The translations under genes were made by a program, and so were the position numbers. This document shows, piece after piece, positions 27,701 through 36,246 of a DNA stretch of 64,000 nt (positions are counted from its first letter, which is position 1; every line of letters begins with the position of its first letter). Where the stretch lies: NCBI RefSeq assembly GCF_003182355.1, contig NZ_QGTW01000003.1, positions 1 through 64,000 of the forward strand, written 5' to 3'. Source of the DNA: Cytobacillus oceanisediminis. Its GTDB lineage: Bacteria > Bacillota > Bacilli > Bacillales > Cytobacillaceae. A model generated the notes under the pieces. The model was given only the letters and a program-made list of their open reading frames with translations. It had not been told where the DNA came from and searched no databases.

Positions 27701-28180
27701 CTACCCGTCAATCTGTGATAATTGTTTATAAAGGTTACCCATTTCAATGGCACCTGCAGCTGCTTCCCAGCCTTTATTTCCGGCTTTTGTTCCTGCACGT
27801 TCAATCGCCTGTTCAATTGTATCGGTTGTCAGAACGCCAAATATTACAGGTACACCGCTTTGCATAGCAGTTGCAGCTACTCCTTTTGCCACTTCACCGC
27901 TGACATAGTCAAAGTGTGGTGTCGCTCCACGGATAACTGTTCCAAGTGTAATAACAGCATCATATTTACCTGATTCCGATAGCTTCTTGGCTGCAAGCGG
28001 AATTTCAAATGCTCCTGGAACCCAAACAACTGTTACATCTTCTTCGTTTACACCATGGCGCTTAAGCGCATCCTCTGCTCCGCTCAAAAGCTTGCCTGTA
28101 ATAAATTCATTAAAACGTGAAACCACAATAGCCATTTTTAATCCTGTCCCTACTAAATGTCCTTCAATTACTTTTTTCAT
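27701..28180 (-). CDS. ribH: RibH, lumazine synthase (beta subunit)
   Basis: A 159-residue enzyme condensing 5-amino-6-ribitylaminouracil with dihydroxybutanone phosphate to 6,7-dimethyl-8-ribityllumazine; forms 60-mers. Motifs: [56 protein letters not shown] (catalytic His in PHFDY) and [19 protein letters not shown]. Last gene of the rib operon, 15 bp after ribBA. Ends around 27701 without an evident strong terminator. Confidence 0.97.
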   Translation of the reverse strand: MKKVIEGHLVGTGLKMAIVVSRFNEFITGKLLSGAEDALKRHGVNEEDVTVVWVPGAFEIPLAAKKLSESGKYDAVITLGTVIRGATPHFDYVSGEVAKGVAATAMQSGVPVIFGVLTTDTIEQAIERAGTKAGNKGWEAAAGAIEMGNLYKQLSQIDG

Positions 28181-28195
28181 CTCTTTACCGCTCCC

Positions 28196-29389
28196 TTAAA
28201 ATTGTAATAAGTGTCCCAGCTTGGACTTTTTCGTTTTTAAGTAATTTTCATTCTCTGTTTTGGCAGGCATTTGCAGCGGAACGCGTTCAGCCACCTCTAG
28301 CCCGTAGCCTCCCAAACCTGCTATTTTCCGCGGATTATTCGTTAATAGCCGCATTTTTTTAACGCCTAAATCTCTAAGAATTTGAGCTCCGACTCCATAA
28401 TCACGCAGGTCATCCTTGAAGCCCAGCTTATGGTTAGCTTCGACTGTATCATAGCCCTCTTCCTGAAGCTTATAGGCTTTCATTTTATTAATCAGGCCGA
28501 TGCCCCGTCCTTCCTGCCTCATATAAAGGAGAATCCCTCTGCCTTCTTTTTCAATCTGCGTTAAGGCCGCTTCAAGCTGAGGCCCGCAATCACAGCGGTT
28601 AGAACCGAATACATCGCCAGTAAGGCATTCCGAATGGACCCGAAGCAAAACAGGTTCATCTTCGTCGATTTCTCCCTTTACCAAAGCAACATGGTCTTTT
28701 CCATCAACAGTGTTTGTATAGCCTACAGCTCTAAAATCTCCAAACTCTGTTGGCAGCTGGATTTCCACTTCTCTTTTCACAATCGAATCATGCTTCAATC
28801 GATATTCAATCAATTGCTTAATGGTAATCATTTTTAACTCAAACTTTTCTGCCACTTTTTCAAGATCATCCACTCTTGCCATTGTTCCGTCATCTTTCAT
28901 AATTTCACAAATAATCCCGGCTGGTTTAGCTCCGGCGAGACGGGCAAGGTCGACAGCAGCCTCTGTATGGCCTGCACGCCTTAGAACTCCGCCTTTTTTC
29001 GCTACTAACGGAAAAACATGTCCTGGACGGGAAAAGTCAGAAGGTTCAGCATCGTCTTCCAGCATTTCCTTTATTGTAAAAGCACGCTCAAATGCACTGA
29101 TTCCTGTTGTTGTTTTTACATGGTCAATACTTACAGTAAAAGCTGTTCCATGACTGTCAGTATTCACTTCTACCATTGGATTCAATTCCAGCTTTTCAGC
29201 CAAATCCTCGGTTATGGGAGCGCAAATCAAACCTCTTCCTTCTTTTGCCATGAAATTGATGGTATCAGGCTTCGCATATTCGGCAATAGCCAGAAAGTCT
29301 CCTTCATTTTCCCTATCTTCATCATCACAGACAATTATGACTTTTCCTGCTTTTAAATCTTCTAAAGCATCTTTAATTTCACTGAACAT
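28196..29389 (-). CDS. ribBA: RibBA, dihydroxybutanone phosphate synthase / GTP cyclohydrolase II
   Basis: A 397-residue fused enzyme. N-terminal ~1-200 is DHBP synthase ([20 protein letters not shown] with the acidic metal loop; [22 protein letters not shown]). C-terminal ~205-397 is GTP cyclohydrolase II with the zinc site [15 protein letters not shown] and [17 protein letters not shown]. It provides both precursors of riboflavin, from ribulose-5-phosphate and GTP. Third gene of ribDE-BA-H, standard Bacillus order. Confidence 0.97.
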   Translation of the reverse strand: MFSEIKDALEDLKAGKVIIVCDDEDRENEGDFLAIAEYAKPDTINFMAKEGRGLICAPITEDLAEKLELNPMVEVNTDSHGTAFTVSIDHVKTTTGISAFERAFTIKEMLEDDAEPSDFSRPGHVFPLVAKKGGVLRRAGHTEAAVDLARLAGAKPAGIICEIMKDDGTMARVDDLEKVAEKFELKMITIKQLIEYRLKHDSIVKREVEIQLPTEFGDFRAVGYTNTVDGKDHVALVKGEIDEDEPVLLRVHSECLTGDVFGSNRCDCGPQLEAALTQIEKEGRGILLYMRQEGRGIGLINKMKAYKLQEEGYDTVEANHKLGFKDDLRDYGVGAQILRDLGVKKMRLLTNNPRKIAGLGGYGLEVAERVPLQMPAKTENENYLKTKKSKLGHLLQF

Positions 29390-29419
29390 ATCACTGCCCC
29401 CTCCTTCTGCTCCTAGGTT

Positions 29420-30073
29420 TTATAAGAAGCCGTTTTCCTGCAAAAATTGCTCTGATATTCCTTTTTTGGGCGCTGCTTGTTCCTGCTGTTTATTCATAAA
29501 GGAATACAGGTATTTGGCAAGCATATCAAACTCAAGATTGACGACATCTCCCACACTTTTGAAGCCTAGAACCGTCTCACTGGCCGTATGCGGGATGATT
29601 GACACCGTAACTGTATTCTCCTCATTGCCAAAGACAGTCAGGGAGATGCCGTCCACAGCAATGGAACCTTTCATGACAAGCAAGTGGCTCAACTCCGGCG
29701 GAACCGAAATCTGAATATAGATCGCATTTTCACTTGCTGATTTTTTCATTATCTTGCCGGTGCCATCTACATGGCCTGTCACAAAATGCCCACCAAATCG
29801 GCCATTGGCTGACATCGCCCGCTCCAAGTTAACCTTTGTGCGTTCCTTAATGGCTGATAGGGAAGTACTTTTGAATGTTTCCGGCATTACATCAGCCGAA
29901 AATCCGTCTTTTGTAAATTCCGTTACTGTTAGGCACACGCCATTTACGGCTATGCTGTCTCCCAATTGAAGATCTGTTAATATTTTAGAGGCGTGAATAG
30001 CCAGTTCCATCGCTTTCCCCCGCTGCACTACTTTCTTTACAGTGCCCAGCTCTTCAATAATTCCTGTAAACAT
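29420..30073 (-). CDS. ribE: RibE, riboflavin synthase (alpha chain)
   Basis: A 217-residue enzyme dismutating two lumazines to riboflavin plus ribitylaminouracil. It has two lumazine-binding repeats: MFTGIIEELGTV...SIAVNGVCLTV and GHFVTGHVDGTGKI...SIAVDGISLTV. The N-terminal MFTGIIE is diagnostic. It overlaps the end of ribD by one base (30073), indicating translational coupling. The C-terminal extension (about 200-217) is a short helical tail usual in Bacillus. Confidence 0.97.
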   Translation of the reverse strand: MFTGIIEELGTVKKVVQRGKAMELAIHASKILTDLQLGDSIAVNGVCLTVTEFTKDGFSADVMPETFKSTSLSAIKERTKVNLERAMSANGRFGGHFVTGHVDGTGKIMKKSASENAIYIQISVPPELSHLLVMKGSIAVDGISLTVFGNEENTVTVSIIPHTASETVLGFKSVGDVVNLEFDMLAKYLYSFMNKQQEQAAPKKGISEQFLQENGFL

Positions 30074-31173
30074 TAATCGGTTGCCTCCTTCCTTAGAGGT
30101 TTTGCTATAATTTTAAGGTCGCCGCCTATCCTTTCAACTTTTACAAATTCCAGGTGAGGCGCTTCTTTTACATAATCAGCTCCACTTCCACCTACAAAAG
30201 GAATTGCTTCTTTTCCGCCTATTATTTTGGGAGCCATATAAAGAATAATTTGCTGAAAAGCACTGTTTTTTATAAATGAAGCGTGGATTTCTGAACCTCC
30301 TTCAACAAAAAGAGTCATTATGCCTCTTTCTCCCAAATCTTTTAAAACATCAACTATAGGAACATGCCTGGAAGGAAAAGAGAAAATCTCAACGCCAAAA
30401 ATTTTAATTTCTTCAGCCTTTGATTTGTCTATTTCGGACCCTGTATAAATTATGGTTTTCACAGCCTGATCACGAATGACATTGGAGTCGGCCGGGATTC
30501 TTAAATTTGTATCTAATACGATTCGAATGGGATTTCGTCCGCCTTGGGGCAGCCTGGCGGTTAGAAGGGGATTATCGTGAATGATGGTATTTACACCTGT
30601 CAATATTGCGTCATGTTCATGCCGTAGCCGGTGGACATCCTGCCTGGATTCTGGAGAGGTAATCCATTTGCTGTCACCTGTTTTTGCAGCCGTTTTCCCA
30701 TCAAAAGATGACGCTGCTTTAATCGTTACGTATGGTGTCTTTGTTTTTATAAAATGAAAAAATGGTTCATTAAGAACGTCTGCTTCTTGTTGTAAAAGAC
30801 CGGTAACAACTTCTATGCCAGCCTCTTGCATCCTGGCGATACCTTTACCCGCCACAAGCGGATTTGGATCCACAGAAGCGATAAATACCCTTTTAATGCC
30901 TGAGTTAATAATTAAATCAGCACACGGTGGTGTTCTTCCAAAATGGCTGCACGGCTCAAGCGTAACATAAATATCAGCTCCTCTGGCCTTTTCGCCAGCT
31001 GCAGCAATAGCATGGACTTCTGCATGAGGAGTTCCTGCTTTAAGGTGAGCGCCCATCCCGAGTATTTCGCCATTTTTAACAACCACAGCACCCACCTGGG
31101 GATTCGGGCTTGTTTGCCCTTTCGTTGCAGCTGCCAAGCTTAAGGCTAATTTCATATAATCAATATCGAGCAA
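30073..31173 (-). CDS. ribD: RibD, riboflavin deaminase/reductase
   Basis: A 366-residue bifunctional enzyme. The N-terminal pyrimidine deaminase has the zinc motif HAEVHAI with PCSHFGRTPPC. The C-terminal reductase has VTIKAASSFDGKTA and FVEGGSEIHASF. It works on the GTP-derived pyrimidine after RibBA. Start set at TTG 31173: AGGAGG lies 11 nt upstream, and the product MLDIDYMKLALSLA matches the family's short N-terminus (B. subtilis RibD also has a few residues before MKLAL). The open frame upstream lies in the riboswitch leader and is not coding. Confidence 0.95.
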   Translation of the reverse strand: MLDIDYMKLALSLAAATKGQTSPNPQVGAVVVKNGEILGMGAHLKAGTPHAEVHAIAAAGEKARGADIYVTLEPCSHFGRTPPCADLIINSGIKRVFIASVDPNPLVAGKGIARMQEAGIEVVTGLLQQEADVLNEPFFHFIKTKTPYVTIKAASSFDGKTAAKTGDSKWITSPESRQDVHRLRHEHDAILTGVNTIIHDNPLLTARLPQGGRNPIRIVLDTNLRIPADSNVIRDQAVKTIIYTGSEIDKSKAEEIKIFGVEIFSFPSRHVPIVDVLKDLGERGIMTLFVEGGSEIHASFIKNSAFQQIILYMAPKIIGGKEAIPFVGGSGADYVKEAPHLEFVKVERIGGDLKIIAKPLRKEATD

Positions 31174-31233
31174 CTTATATTCAGCCTCCTTCCTTAATTT
31201 TTTCTCCAGTTCAGCAAGTAAGTATTTAAAAAC

Positions 31234-31275
31234 GGCAAAACCCCGTACACCAAAAGGTGCTACGGGGCAAAAAAT
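31234..31275 (-). terminator. FMN-riboswitch expression platform (terminator)
   Basis: Minus strand CCCCGTAGCACC/GGTGTACGGGG with TTTT loop, then TTTTGCC. It lies between the aptamer and ribD. Confidence 0.88.
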
Positions 31276-31321
31276 CACATGACGAAATAAGCGTTTAATC
31301 ACTTCTTTTTTAAACGCAAAC

Positions 31322-31642
31322 TGCTAATCATTCCTTCTCCCATCCAGACTTTCACTGTCGGCTTTGGAATTTCACCAAATCCACCGTTTTCATTAGAAAA
31401 GCGCAAGCGCCTCGCTCACCCCCGATATGCACAAGACGAGCCTCACGGAAAGGCGTTCTTTGCCTTTTTGGGAGGATTAGCTTATGATCTCGAGGGGGTA
31501 GGCGCTGGAGCTAGACAGTAATCGAATCTCAACGCTTAAACTTACTGTCTCTGTCTAATAACAAAACCGGGTCACGGACTTAGAGGGCATACCCTCATTA
31601 CCGCCGGTTGGGAATTTCACCCTGCCCCGAAGGAAATCCTAT
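31322..31642 (-). promoter_or_regulatory. FMN riboswitch (RFN element) with a repeat inserted in its variable stem
   Basis: Minus strand contains all RFN blocks: CTTCGGGGCAGGGTGAAATT, ACCGGCGGTAATGAGGG, AGTCCGTGACCCG, then GGTGGATTTGGTGAAATTCC, GCCGACAGTGAAAGTCTGG and ATGGGAGAAGGAAT. FMN binding lets the downstream terminator form and stops rib expression. The usual short variable stem between GTGACCCG and GGTGGATT is replaced by about 170 nt, so the aptamer spans 320 nt rather than roughly 140. Confidence 0.95.
31391..31560 (-). repeat. Dispersed-type repeat inside the FMN riboswitch
   Basis: Sequence with long inverted repeat: GCGCAAGCGCCT (31400-31411) faces AGGCGCTGGAGC, with AAGACGAGCC and GGATTAGCTT in between. 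The plus strand carries GAAAAGCGCAAGCGCC at one end and GGCGCTGGAGCTAGACAG at the other. I recall similar sequence as a common intergenic repeat in Bacillus genomes. It has a separate IR AGACAGTAA/TTACTGTCT next to it. Single copy in this window. Confidence 0.7.
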
Positions 31643-31765
31643 TCTATTATAAGAATCTTATCACGAATTATCGGAATATACAAAGAGAAATGGCTAAATA
31701 AATTGAAACTTTTGTGGCCATTGAACGTATTAATGCTATCAAGTAATTGAAAGGGCGCTAAATAT

Positions 31766-32569
31766 ATGATTGAAACGAGAGAGCATTTAAAAATCGAGTT
31801 AAAAAAATGCGAAGACTGGGAAAAAGACCAGAGTGACTTATGGTTATGGGAGAAGCTCGGGCGGCTTCCTTTCAAACTCATTGACAAATACACACCCGAA
31901 TTCATACAGAAAAAGGTTGGGGTAATGATTGATGAGCTAGGAACATACATCCAATCAGGAGGCAGGTATTTAAGCTCGGTATCCTCTTTAAAAAGTTATT
32001 ATTCTGACCAAAATATTTATACTTTAAAAGATGTCGAAAGCCTGCCTATTGCAAGAATCGATGAAGCTGCTGCCAGACTGTCCTCCAACCGGAAAAGAGC
32101 AGCGGCATTTCAAGGGGCCAGTACAGGGATCGGAGGAATTTTTACTCTAACCATTGACATTCCCCTTCTCCTCGGCATTCAGCTAAAAACACTGCAGGAC
32201 ATAGCTATCTGTTACGGCTTTGATCCTGCTGATAAAAATGAAAGAATGTTCATCGTCAAAATTTTGCAATTTGTATCCTCTGATATCGTTGGCAAGAAAG
32301 CCATTTTACATCAGCTTTCCATGTTTGACTCTAATGCAGATGCGCCTAAAAGAGAAGTTGTTTCTGAGCTTCAGGGCTGGAAAGAGGTTGTATTTTCCTA
32401 TCGGGACCAGATTGGCTGGAAAAAGCTCTTTCAGATAATCCCGATTGCCGGACTTCTATTTGGAGCTTTCATTAATCGTTCTGCTGTTAATGATATTGCA
32501 GAAGCTGGAATGATGCTCTACCGTAAAAGAGCAATCCTTAATCGCCTCGAACAGGAGAATCCTGAATAA
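31766..32569 (+). CDS. EcsC-family protein
   Basis: A 267-residue protein of the EcsC family. Seen: the N-terminal amphipathic helices, LPFKLIDKYTPEFIQKKVG, AAAFQGASTGIGGIFTLTIDIPLLLGIQLKTLQDIA (about 113-148, the hydrophobic core) and QIIPIAGLLFGAFINRSAVNDIAEAG near the end, the usual EcsC signature. EcsC was first found next to the ecsAB transporter in B. subtilis; its biochemical role is unknown. Here it stands alone. The start is ATG 31766 with AAAGGGCG upstream. Shares a bidirectional terminator with the next gene. Confidence 0.88.
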   Translation: MIETREHLKIELKKCEDWEKDQSDLWLWEKLGRLPFKLIDKYTPEFIQKKVGVMIDELGTYIQSGGRYLSSVSSLKSYYSDQNIYTLKDVESLPIARIDEAAARLSSNRKRAAAFQGASTGIGGIFTLTIDIPLLLGIQLKTLQDIAICYGFDPADKNERMFIVKILQFVSSDIVGKKAILHQLSMFDSNADAPKREVVSELQGWKEVVFSYRDQIGWKKLFQIIPIAGLLFGAFINRSAVNDIAEAGMMLYRKRAILNRLEQENPE

Positions 32570-32570
32570 A

Positions 32571-32603
32571 AAGCCGGAAAGCTGTTCACAGCTCTCCGGC
32601 ATT
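32571..32603. terminator. Bidirectional terminator
   Basis: Stem GCCGGAAAGCTG/CAGCTCTCCGGC with a TTCA loop between convergent genes; T-rich on both sides. Confidence 0.9.
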
Positions 32604-32611
32604 TCCAATAG

Positions 32612-33187
32612 TTATGGAAGTTTCGTGATTTCCTTCTCCATATATTCTTCATTCAATGCTCCAAGAACTTTTGCTCTAATCACACCGTCCGAATCAATAA
32701 AGTAGCTTGTAGGATAAGCAAGCACTTCATAATCAGCACCAACAACCCCTTTTTCATCCATTGGTATGGTAAAAGTAAGGCCAAGTTCTTCAACAAACTT
32801 CTCGGCATCCCCGCTGCTTTTCTCCGTATTCGTAAGATTAACTGCAACAATATCAAAATTTTCATTTTTATATTTATTAAAGAGCTTTTCCATATGCGGC
32901 ATTTCCGCCCGGCATGGCGGGCACCAGCTCGCCCAGAAGTTCAAAAGGACCGCCTTGCCTCTGAAATCACTTAGCTTTACAGGGTTTCCATTCATATCTG
33001 TCAGCTCAAAATCCGGAGCAAGATTTCCTTTTTCCAGCCCAACAGGCAGATCTTCCGGATTTTCTATTTTTTCATACTTTTGCATTTGTTCAGCTTGTTC
33101 TACTACCCCTTTATCCTTAAGAATTGTTTTATCAACAATAAACAGCAAAAGGACAATAACTGCCGCTCCCAGCAAAAACTTTTTCAT
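32612..33187 (-). CDS. TlpA/ResA-like membrane-anchored thiol-disulfide oxidoreductase
   Basis: A 191-residue protein. An N-terminal membrane anchor (MKKFLLGAAVIVLLLFIVDK) is followed by an extracytoplasmic thioredoxin domain of AhpC/TSA-TlpA type. LNFWASWCPPCRAEMPHM carries the redox CxxC (CPPC), and AYPTSYFID has the cis-Pro. Such proteins reduce disulfides outside the membrane, for example in cytochrome c maturation (ResA) or spore cortex synthesis (StoA). It has no ccm or res genes nearby. Start ATG 33187, with AGAGGTG upstream. Confidence 0.93.
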   Translation of the reverse strand: MKKFLLGAAVIVLLLFIVDKTILKDKGVVEQAEQMQKYEKIENPEDLPVGLEKGNLAPDFELTDMNGNPVKLSDFRGKAVLLNFWASWCPPCRAEMPHMEKLFNKYKNENFDIVAVNLTNTEKSSGDAEKFVEELGLTFTIPMDEKGVVGADYEVLAYPTSYFIDSDGVIRAKVLGALNEEYMEKEITKLP

Positions 33188-33285
33188 TTGGACACCTCTA
33201 TATAAATTACTGTTATTCCCGTACATTTGCTAAATCTATCATACAATACGGGGAATAGGGAATCCATCTTTCTGCACTTTGCCTT

Positions 33286-34074
33286 TTAATGATTCCGATA
33301 ATGAAAAATACAGGCAAAAATAGCGTATATCCTGACTTTTTCTTCTGCAGCCACTCCGGCTTCAAAGGAAAGCACTGGTGTGTTAGGATCCTTAAAACGC
33401 TGCCCCCAGTCGAGCGGCATCCAGCCTTTGCGAAAGCGGGCAATTCTATTGGAGTCCCCTTTATAAACTTGTAAGTCAGTATAGAAGAAGGTTTTAGGAA
33501 TATAGTATCTCTCATTGTTATGTTTATATATTAGAATTCGTCCTTCTTTTTTGAAAAATATCAATTCCTTTGCTGAACCTTTGCCATCCAAAATTTCTAT
33601 TCTAGTTTTCTTGAAAATGATTATGGCCTCAAGATCGTCAGCATCATTAAAGATACCCAGCTTTTTAGAAAAAAAACAATCGAAGGAATAGGGCAAGAAC
33701 CATCGGAGTTTCCACATATGCATATCCCTGATTTCTCCTCTTCGCCTTCCTTCCGAGTCAAAAATGACCATTCTAAGAGAAGGCGCCGGCATAAAGGCAA
33801 TCAGGGCATTAGATTGCGAAAGCAATGGCCGTGCATATGGGCTGCTGCTGGATAAACCCCTATCCACTATCTCATCTGCCCTTTGCTTATTCAGCAAATA
33901 AATTTGATAGCAGAAAAAACTATAAATAACAAAGGGAGTTACGAACAGAAACAAATTGATCGGGGGAGCGGCAATTATTGCATATATTAACAAAAACGAA
34001 GGAGGTACAAGTGCGGCAAGGCTGCTATTTAGTGAAATGTCAGCCGTGTTTCGGTAATATTGCTGGATATTCAT
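33286..34074 (-). CDS. Membrane protein with C-terminal soluble domain, unknown
   Basis: A 262-residue protein. Two membrane helices near the N-terminus (about 18-37 and 41-60) are followed by a soluble domain rich in beta strands (LEAIIIFKKTRIEILDGKG, LIFFKKEGRILIYKHN). The C-terminal FKDPNTPVLSFEAGVAAEEK contains a motif I have seen in hypothetical Bacillus proteins, but I do not recognise a family. It lies alone between the TlpA-like gene and a long AT-rich gap. Function not assigned. Confidence 0.65.
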   Translation of the reverse strand: MNIQQYYRNTADISLNSSLAALVPPSFLLIYAIIAAPPINLFLFVTPFVIYSFFCYQIYLLNKQRADEIVDRGLSSSSPYARPLLSQSNALIAFMPAPSLRMVIFDSEGRRRGEIRDMHMWKLRWFLPYSFDCFFSKKLGIFNDADDLEAIIIFKKTRIEILDGKGSAKELIFFKKEGRILIYKHNNERYYIPKTFFYTDLQVYKGDSNRIARFRKGWMPLDWGQRFKDPNTPVLSFEAGVAAEEKVRIYAIFACIFHYRNH

Positions 34075-34336
34075 CGTTTTGTCTCCCTGCTTTATATGAT
34101 TCTTCTATATTCTATTAATAAAATCTCGTAAAAATGAATTTTGGAAGGATTTTTTGCAGGAAAATGTTTTGCAATGTTTGATGACTTATGTGTGAAAAAT
34201 TGAAATTCATTCGCAAAATCTGAAGTTTTATTCGGGGATTTTGAGAGCTTGTTCGTTATTTTTTACTATTTTTTCGTAAGTTTCATTGTTTAGTCGCAAA
34301 GTTCACAATTTCTCCTTTTATAGTTGTATGCCATAA
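34075..34336. other. AT-rich intergenic region
   Basis: About 260 bp of low-GC sequence between the unknown membrane protein and the subtilase terminator. No frame, hairpin or promoter convincing enough to report. Confidence 0.4.
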
Positions 34337-34367
34337 TAAAAAGCTGACGGAAATTCCGCCAGCCCTT
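34337..34367 (-). terminator. Terminator of subtilase gene
   Basis: Minus strand GCTGGCGGAA/TTCCGTCAGC followed by TTTTTATT. Confidence 0.88.
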
Positions 34368-34377
34368 TTCTAAATTT

Positions 34378-35718
34378 TTATTTTAAAGCACTGACTGCGT
34401 TAATTAATCCATGGCCGGATTTTGCATCATAGCCCGGCTCGAAGATGTCTTCAGAAGAAGACTGAATGATTTGTTTAACTTGGGCAGGCGTGATTTGGTC
34501 TTTGCCATGCTTGGCAATAATCACACCAGCTACAGCCGCTACTTTAGGAGCAGCCATTGACGTGCCGCCTTTATAGCCATATTTCCCGCCTGGGATAGTA
34601 GAATACGCAAGGTAAGTATTATCCCCGCCAGCTCCAGTCGCAGGATCATAGTTCGGTCCCAAGTCTCCTCCCGGTGCCATTACATCAATTTTACCCACAC
34701 CGTAATTGGAATAGAAAGCAAGGTTCTTTAAGGCTCCTCCCGCAGACACTCGGATCATCAACTGGCTGCTGGGGCTCCTGTGTGTTGCACCAGCATCAGT
34801 TCCGGAAAGCTGTCCTGGGCTCTTTAAATCAACAGCATTGTTTCCTGCAGAACCAACTACTGTTACACCTTTTTGAATGGCATATTTGATGGCTCTGTTG
34901 AACATTTGCACATCTGCAACTGTTTCACTTGTAGCATAATCCGGGTTTTGGAACCAGTCATAGCCGCCAAGAGACATGTTCACCACATCGACATTATCAT
35001 CTGCAGCTGTCATTAATGCTTCTGCAATGTGGGAAGTTGCTGCGCCGCCAGTAGGGCCGAATACACGGTAAGCCGCTACTTTTAAGTCAGGGCCGACACC
35101 CATTGTTCTGCCTTTCGCTGCAATTGAACCGGCTACGTGCGTACCATGGCTATTTTCATCCATAGCATCAGGATAGCCAGGAACAAATGACTTACCGTAT
35201 GCATAGTTATCTTTTAAATCAGGATGAGTATAGTCAATTCCAGTATCGATAACACCCACCACGATATCTTCGCCAGAAGCAGTTTTTCCGGTTCCACCTG
35301 GAAGTCCCCATGACTTGCCATTGTTTGTGACCTGTTTGATATCCCATTGAAGGTCGTTATATAAATCAGCACTTTCCAATGGCAGATCTGCTTCTACCGC
35401 TGGTGTTTCCGGATAAATTACATTTTCAGTTCCAGCAGCTGAAACCAGTGAGGACTTTTTTACTTCATTCAGGAAGTTAGGATTGCTGGATGTAACTTCA
35501 ACAGCTCCTAGTTTATCAAGCTTATTTTCTACTTGACCGCCAGCCTTCTTTACTAAATCTGTATAGCCTGCCGGAAGCTTTGATTCATCCTTGAAGACCA
35601 CCAAATATTTCTTCTCAACAGATTGTGCTTGTCCAATGGTGGCTGCACCAGCAAACACAGTCGAGGCGCACAAAGCTAAACTTAATGCACCTGCAAAGAC
35701 ACTCTTTTTCATATTCAT
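34378..35718 (-). CDS. Secreted subtilisin-like serine protease with I9 propeptide
   Basis: A 446-residue preproprotease. The signal peptide is residues 1-~32 (KKSVFAGALSLALCASTVFA). An inhibitor_I9 propeptide follows (KKYLVVFKDESKLP), then the S8 catalytic domain. The triad is Asp in VVGVIDTGIDYTHPD, His in NSHGTHVAGSIAA and Ser in GGTSMAAPKVAAVAG; the oxyanion Asn lies in VVGSAGNNA. It ends soon after the Ser helix without a PPC or other extra domain. It is a likely extracellular scavenging protease. A good promoter is upstream and a strong terminator downstream. Confidence 0.95.
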   Translation of the reverse strand: MNMKKSVFAGALSLALCASTVFAGAATIGQAQSVEKKYLVVFKDESKLPAGYTDLVKKAGGQVENKLDKLGAVEVTSSNPNFLNEVKKSSLVSAAGTENVIYPETPAVEADLPLESADLYNDLQWDIKQVTNNGKSWGLPGGTGKTASGEDIVVGVIDTGIDYTHPDLKDNYAYGKSFVPGYPDAMDENSHGTHVAGSIAAKGRTMGVGPDLKVAAYRVFGPTGGAATSHIAEALMTAADDNVDVVNMSLGGYDWFQNPDYATSETVADVQMFNRAIKYAIQKGVTVVGSAGNNAVDLKSPGQLSGTDAGATHRSPSSQLMIRVSAGGALKNLAFYSNYGVGKIDVMAPGGDLGPNYDPATGAGGDNTYLAYSTIPGGKYGYKGGTSMAAPKVAAVAGVIIAKHGKDQITPAQVKQIIQSSSEDIFEPGYDAKSGHGLINAVSALK

Positions 35719-35749
35719 TATTTAGACCCCCTTATCATTCCTAATTTTC

Positions 35750-35777
35750 ATTATATTCAATATTCTCTCTCTATCAA
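35750..35777 (-). promoter_or_regulatory. Sigma-A promoter of subtilase gene
   Basis: Minus strand: -35 TTGATA (35777-35772), 16-nt spacer, -10 TATAAT (35755-35750). The ribosome site AAGGGGG follows. Confidence 0.65.
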
Positions 35778-35965
35778 TCTGCATATTTCGACACGGACCT
35801 TCTTAATTCTCCATCTCCCCCCTACTAAAAATACATATAAATTCCATTTTATTCCATATATTAAAAAAACAATGATTATTATAACCTATTTTCACTGCCT
35901 CCCAAAAGAAAAACCATTTCACCTTTGTCGAAAATCCCCTTCTATCTTCCTGCTCTTAAATAATT

Positions 35966-36208
35966 GGCTCTGTTAAATTTGCCTGTTGATTTCAGCACGA
36001 GGCACTCCCTTTCCGCGGGCGGTCCGACGCTCCTCGTCGCTTTGCTCCTGCGGGGTCTCCCTTTGATCCGCACTCCCGCAGGACGTTGAATAAGCATCCT
36101 CGAAGAAACACCTCGTCGTTAGAAAATGCGAATGCATTTTCGAGGAGCTCGTGCCTTCCGCTCCAATCAACAGGGTGCTAAAAAACAACAATAAGCTTTA
36201 ACAGAACC
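35966..36208 (+). mobile_element. MITE-like element, copy 4 (243 bp)
   Basis: Complete copy: GGCTCTGTTAAATTTGCC at one end and TTTAACAGAACC at the other. Perfect 8-bp duplications AAATAATT flank it (35958-35965 and 36209-36216). It is the best-preserved copy with target duplication and a good reference for the family. It sits in the divergent gap beside the subtilase promoter, on the patatin terminator. Confidence 0.9.
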
Positions 36209-36215
36209 AAATAAT

Positions 36216-36244
36216 TAAAAAACCGCACCTAAATGGATGCGGTC
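36216..36244 (-). terminator. Terminator of patatin gene
   Basis: Minus strand ACCGCATCC/GGTGCGGTTTTTT. The MITE copy inserted immediately beside its T tract. Confidence 0.88.
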
Positions 36245-36246
36245 AT

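Noticed and set aside
31391..31560. A mobile element with target duplication in the FMN riboswitch
   Set aside because: I could not identify clear terminal repeats with flanking direct duplications, so I call it a repeat only.
36216..36244. MITE right end as the patatin terminator
   Set aside because: The terminator stem ACCGCATCC/GGTGCGGT lies outside the element.
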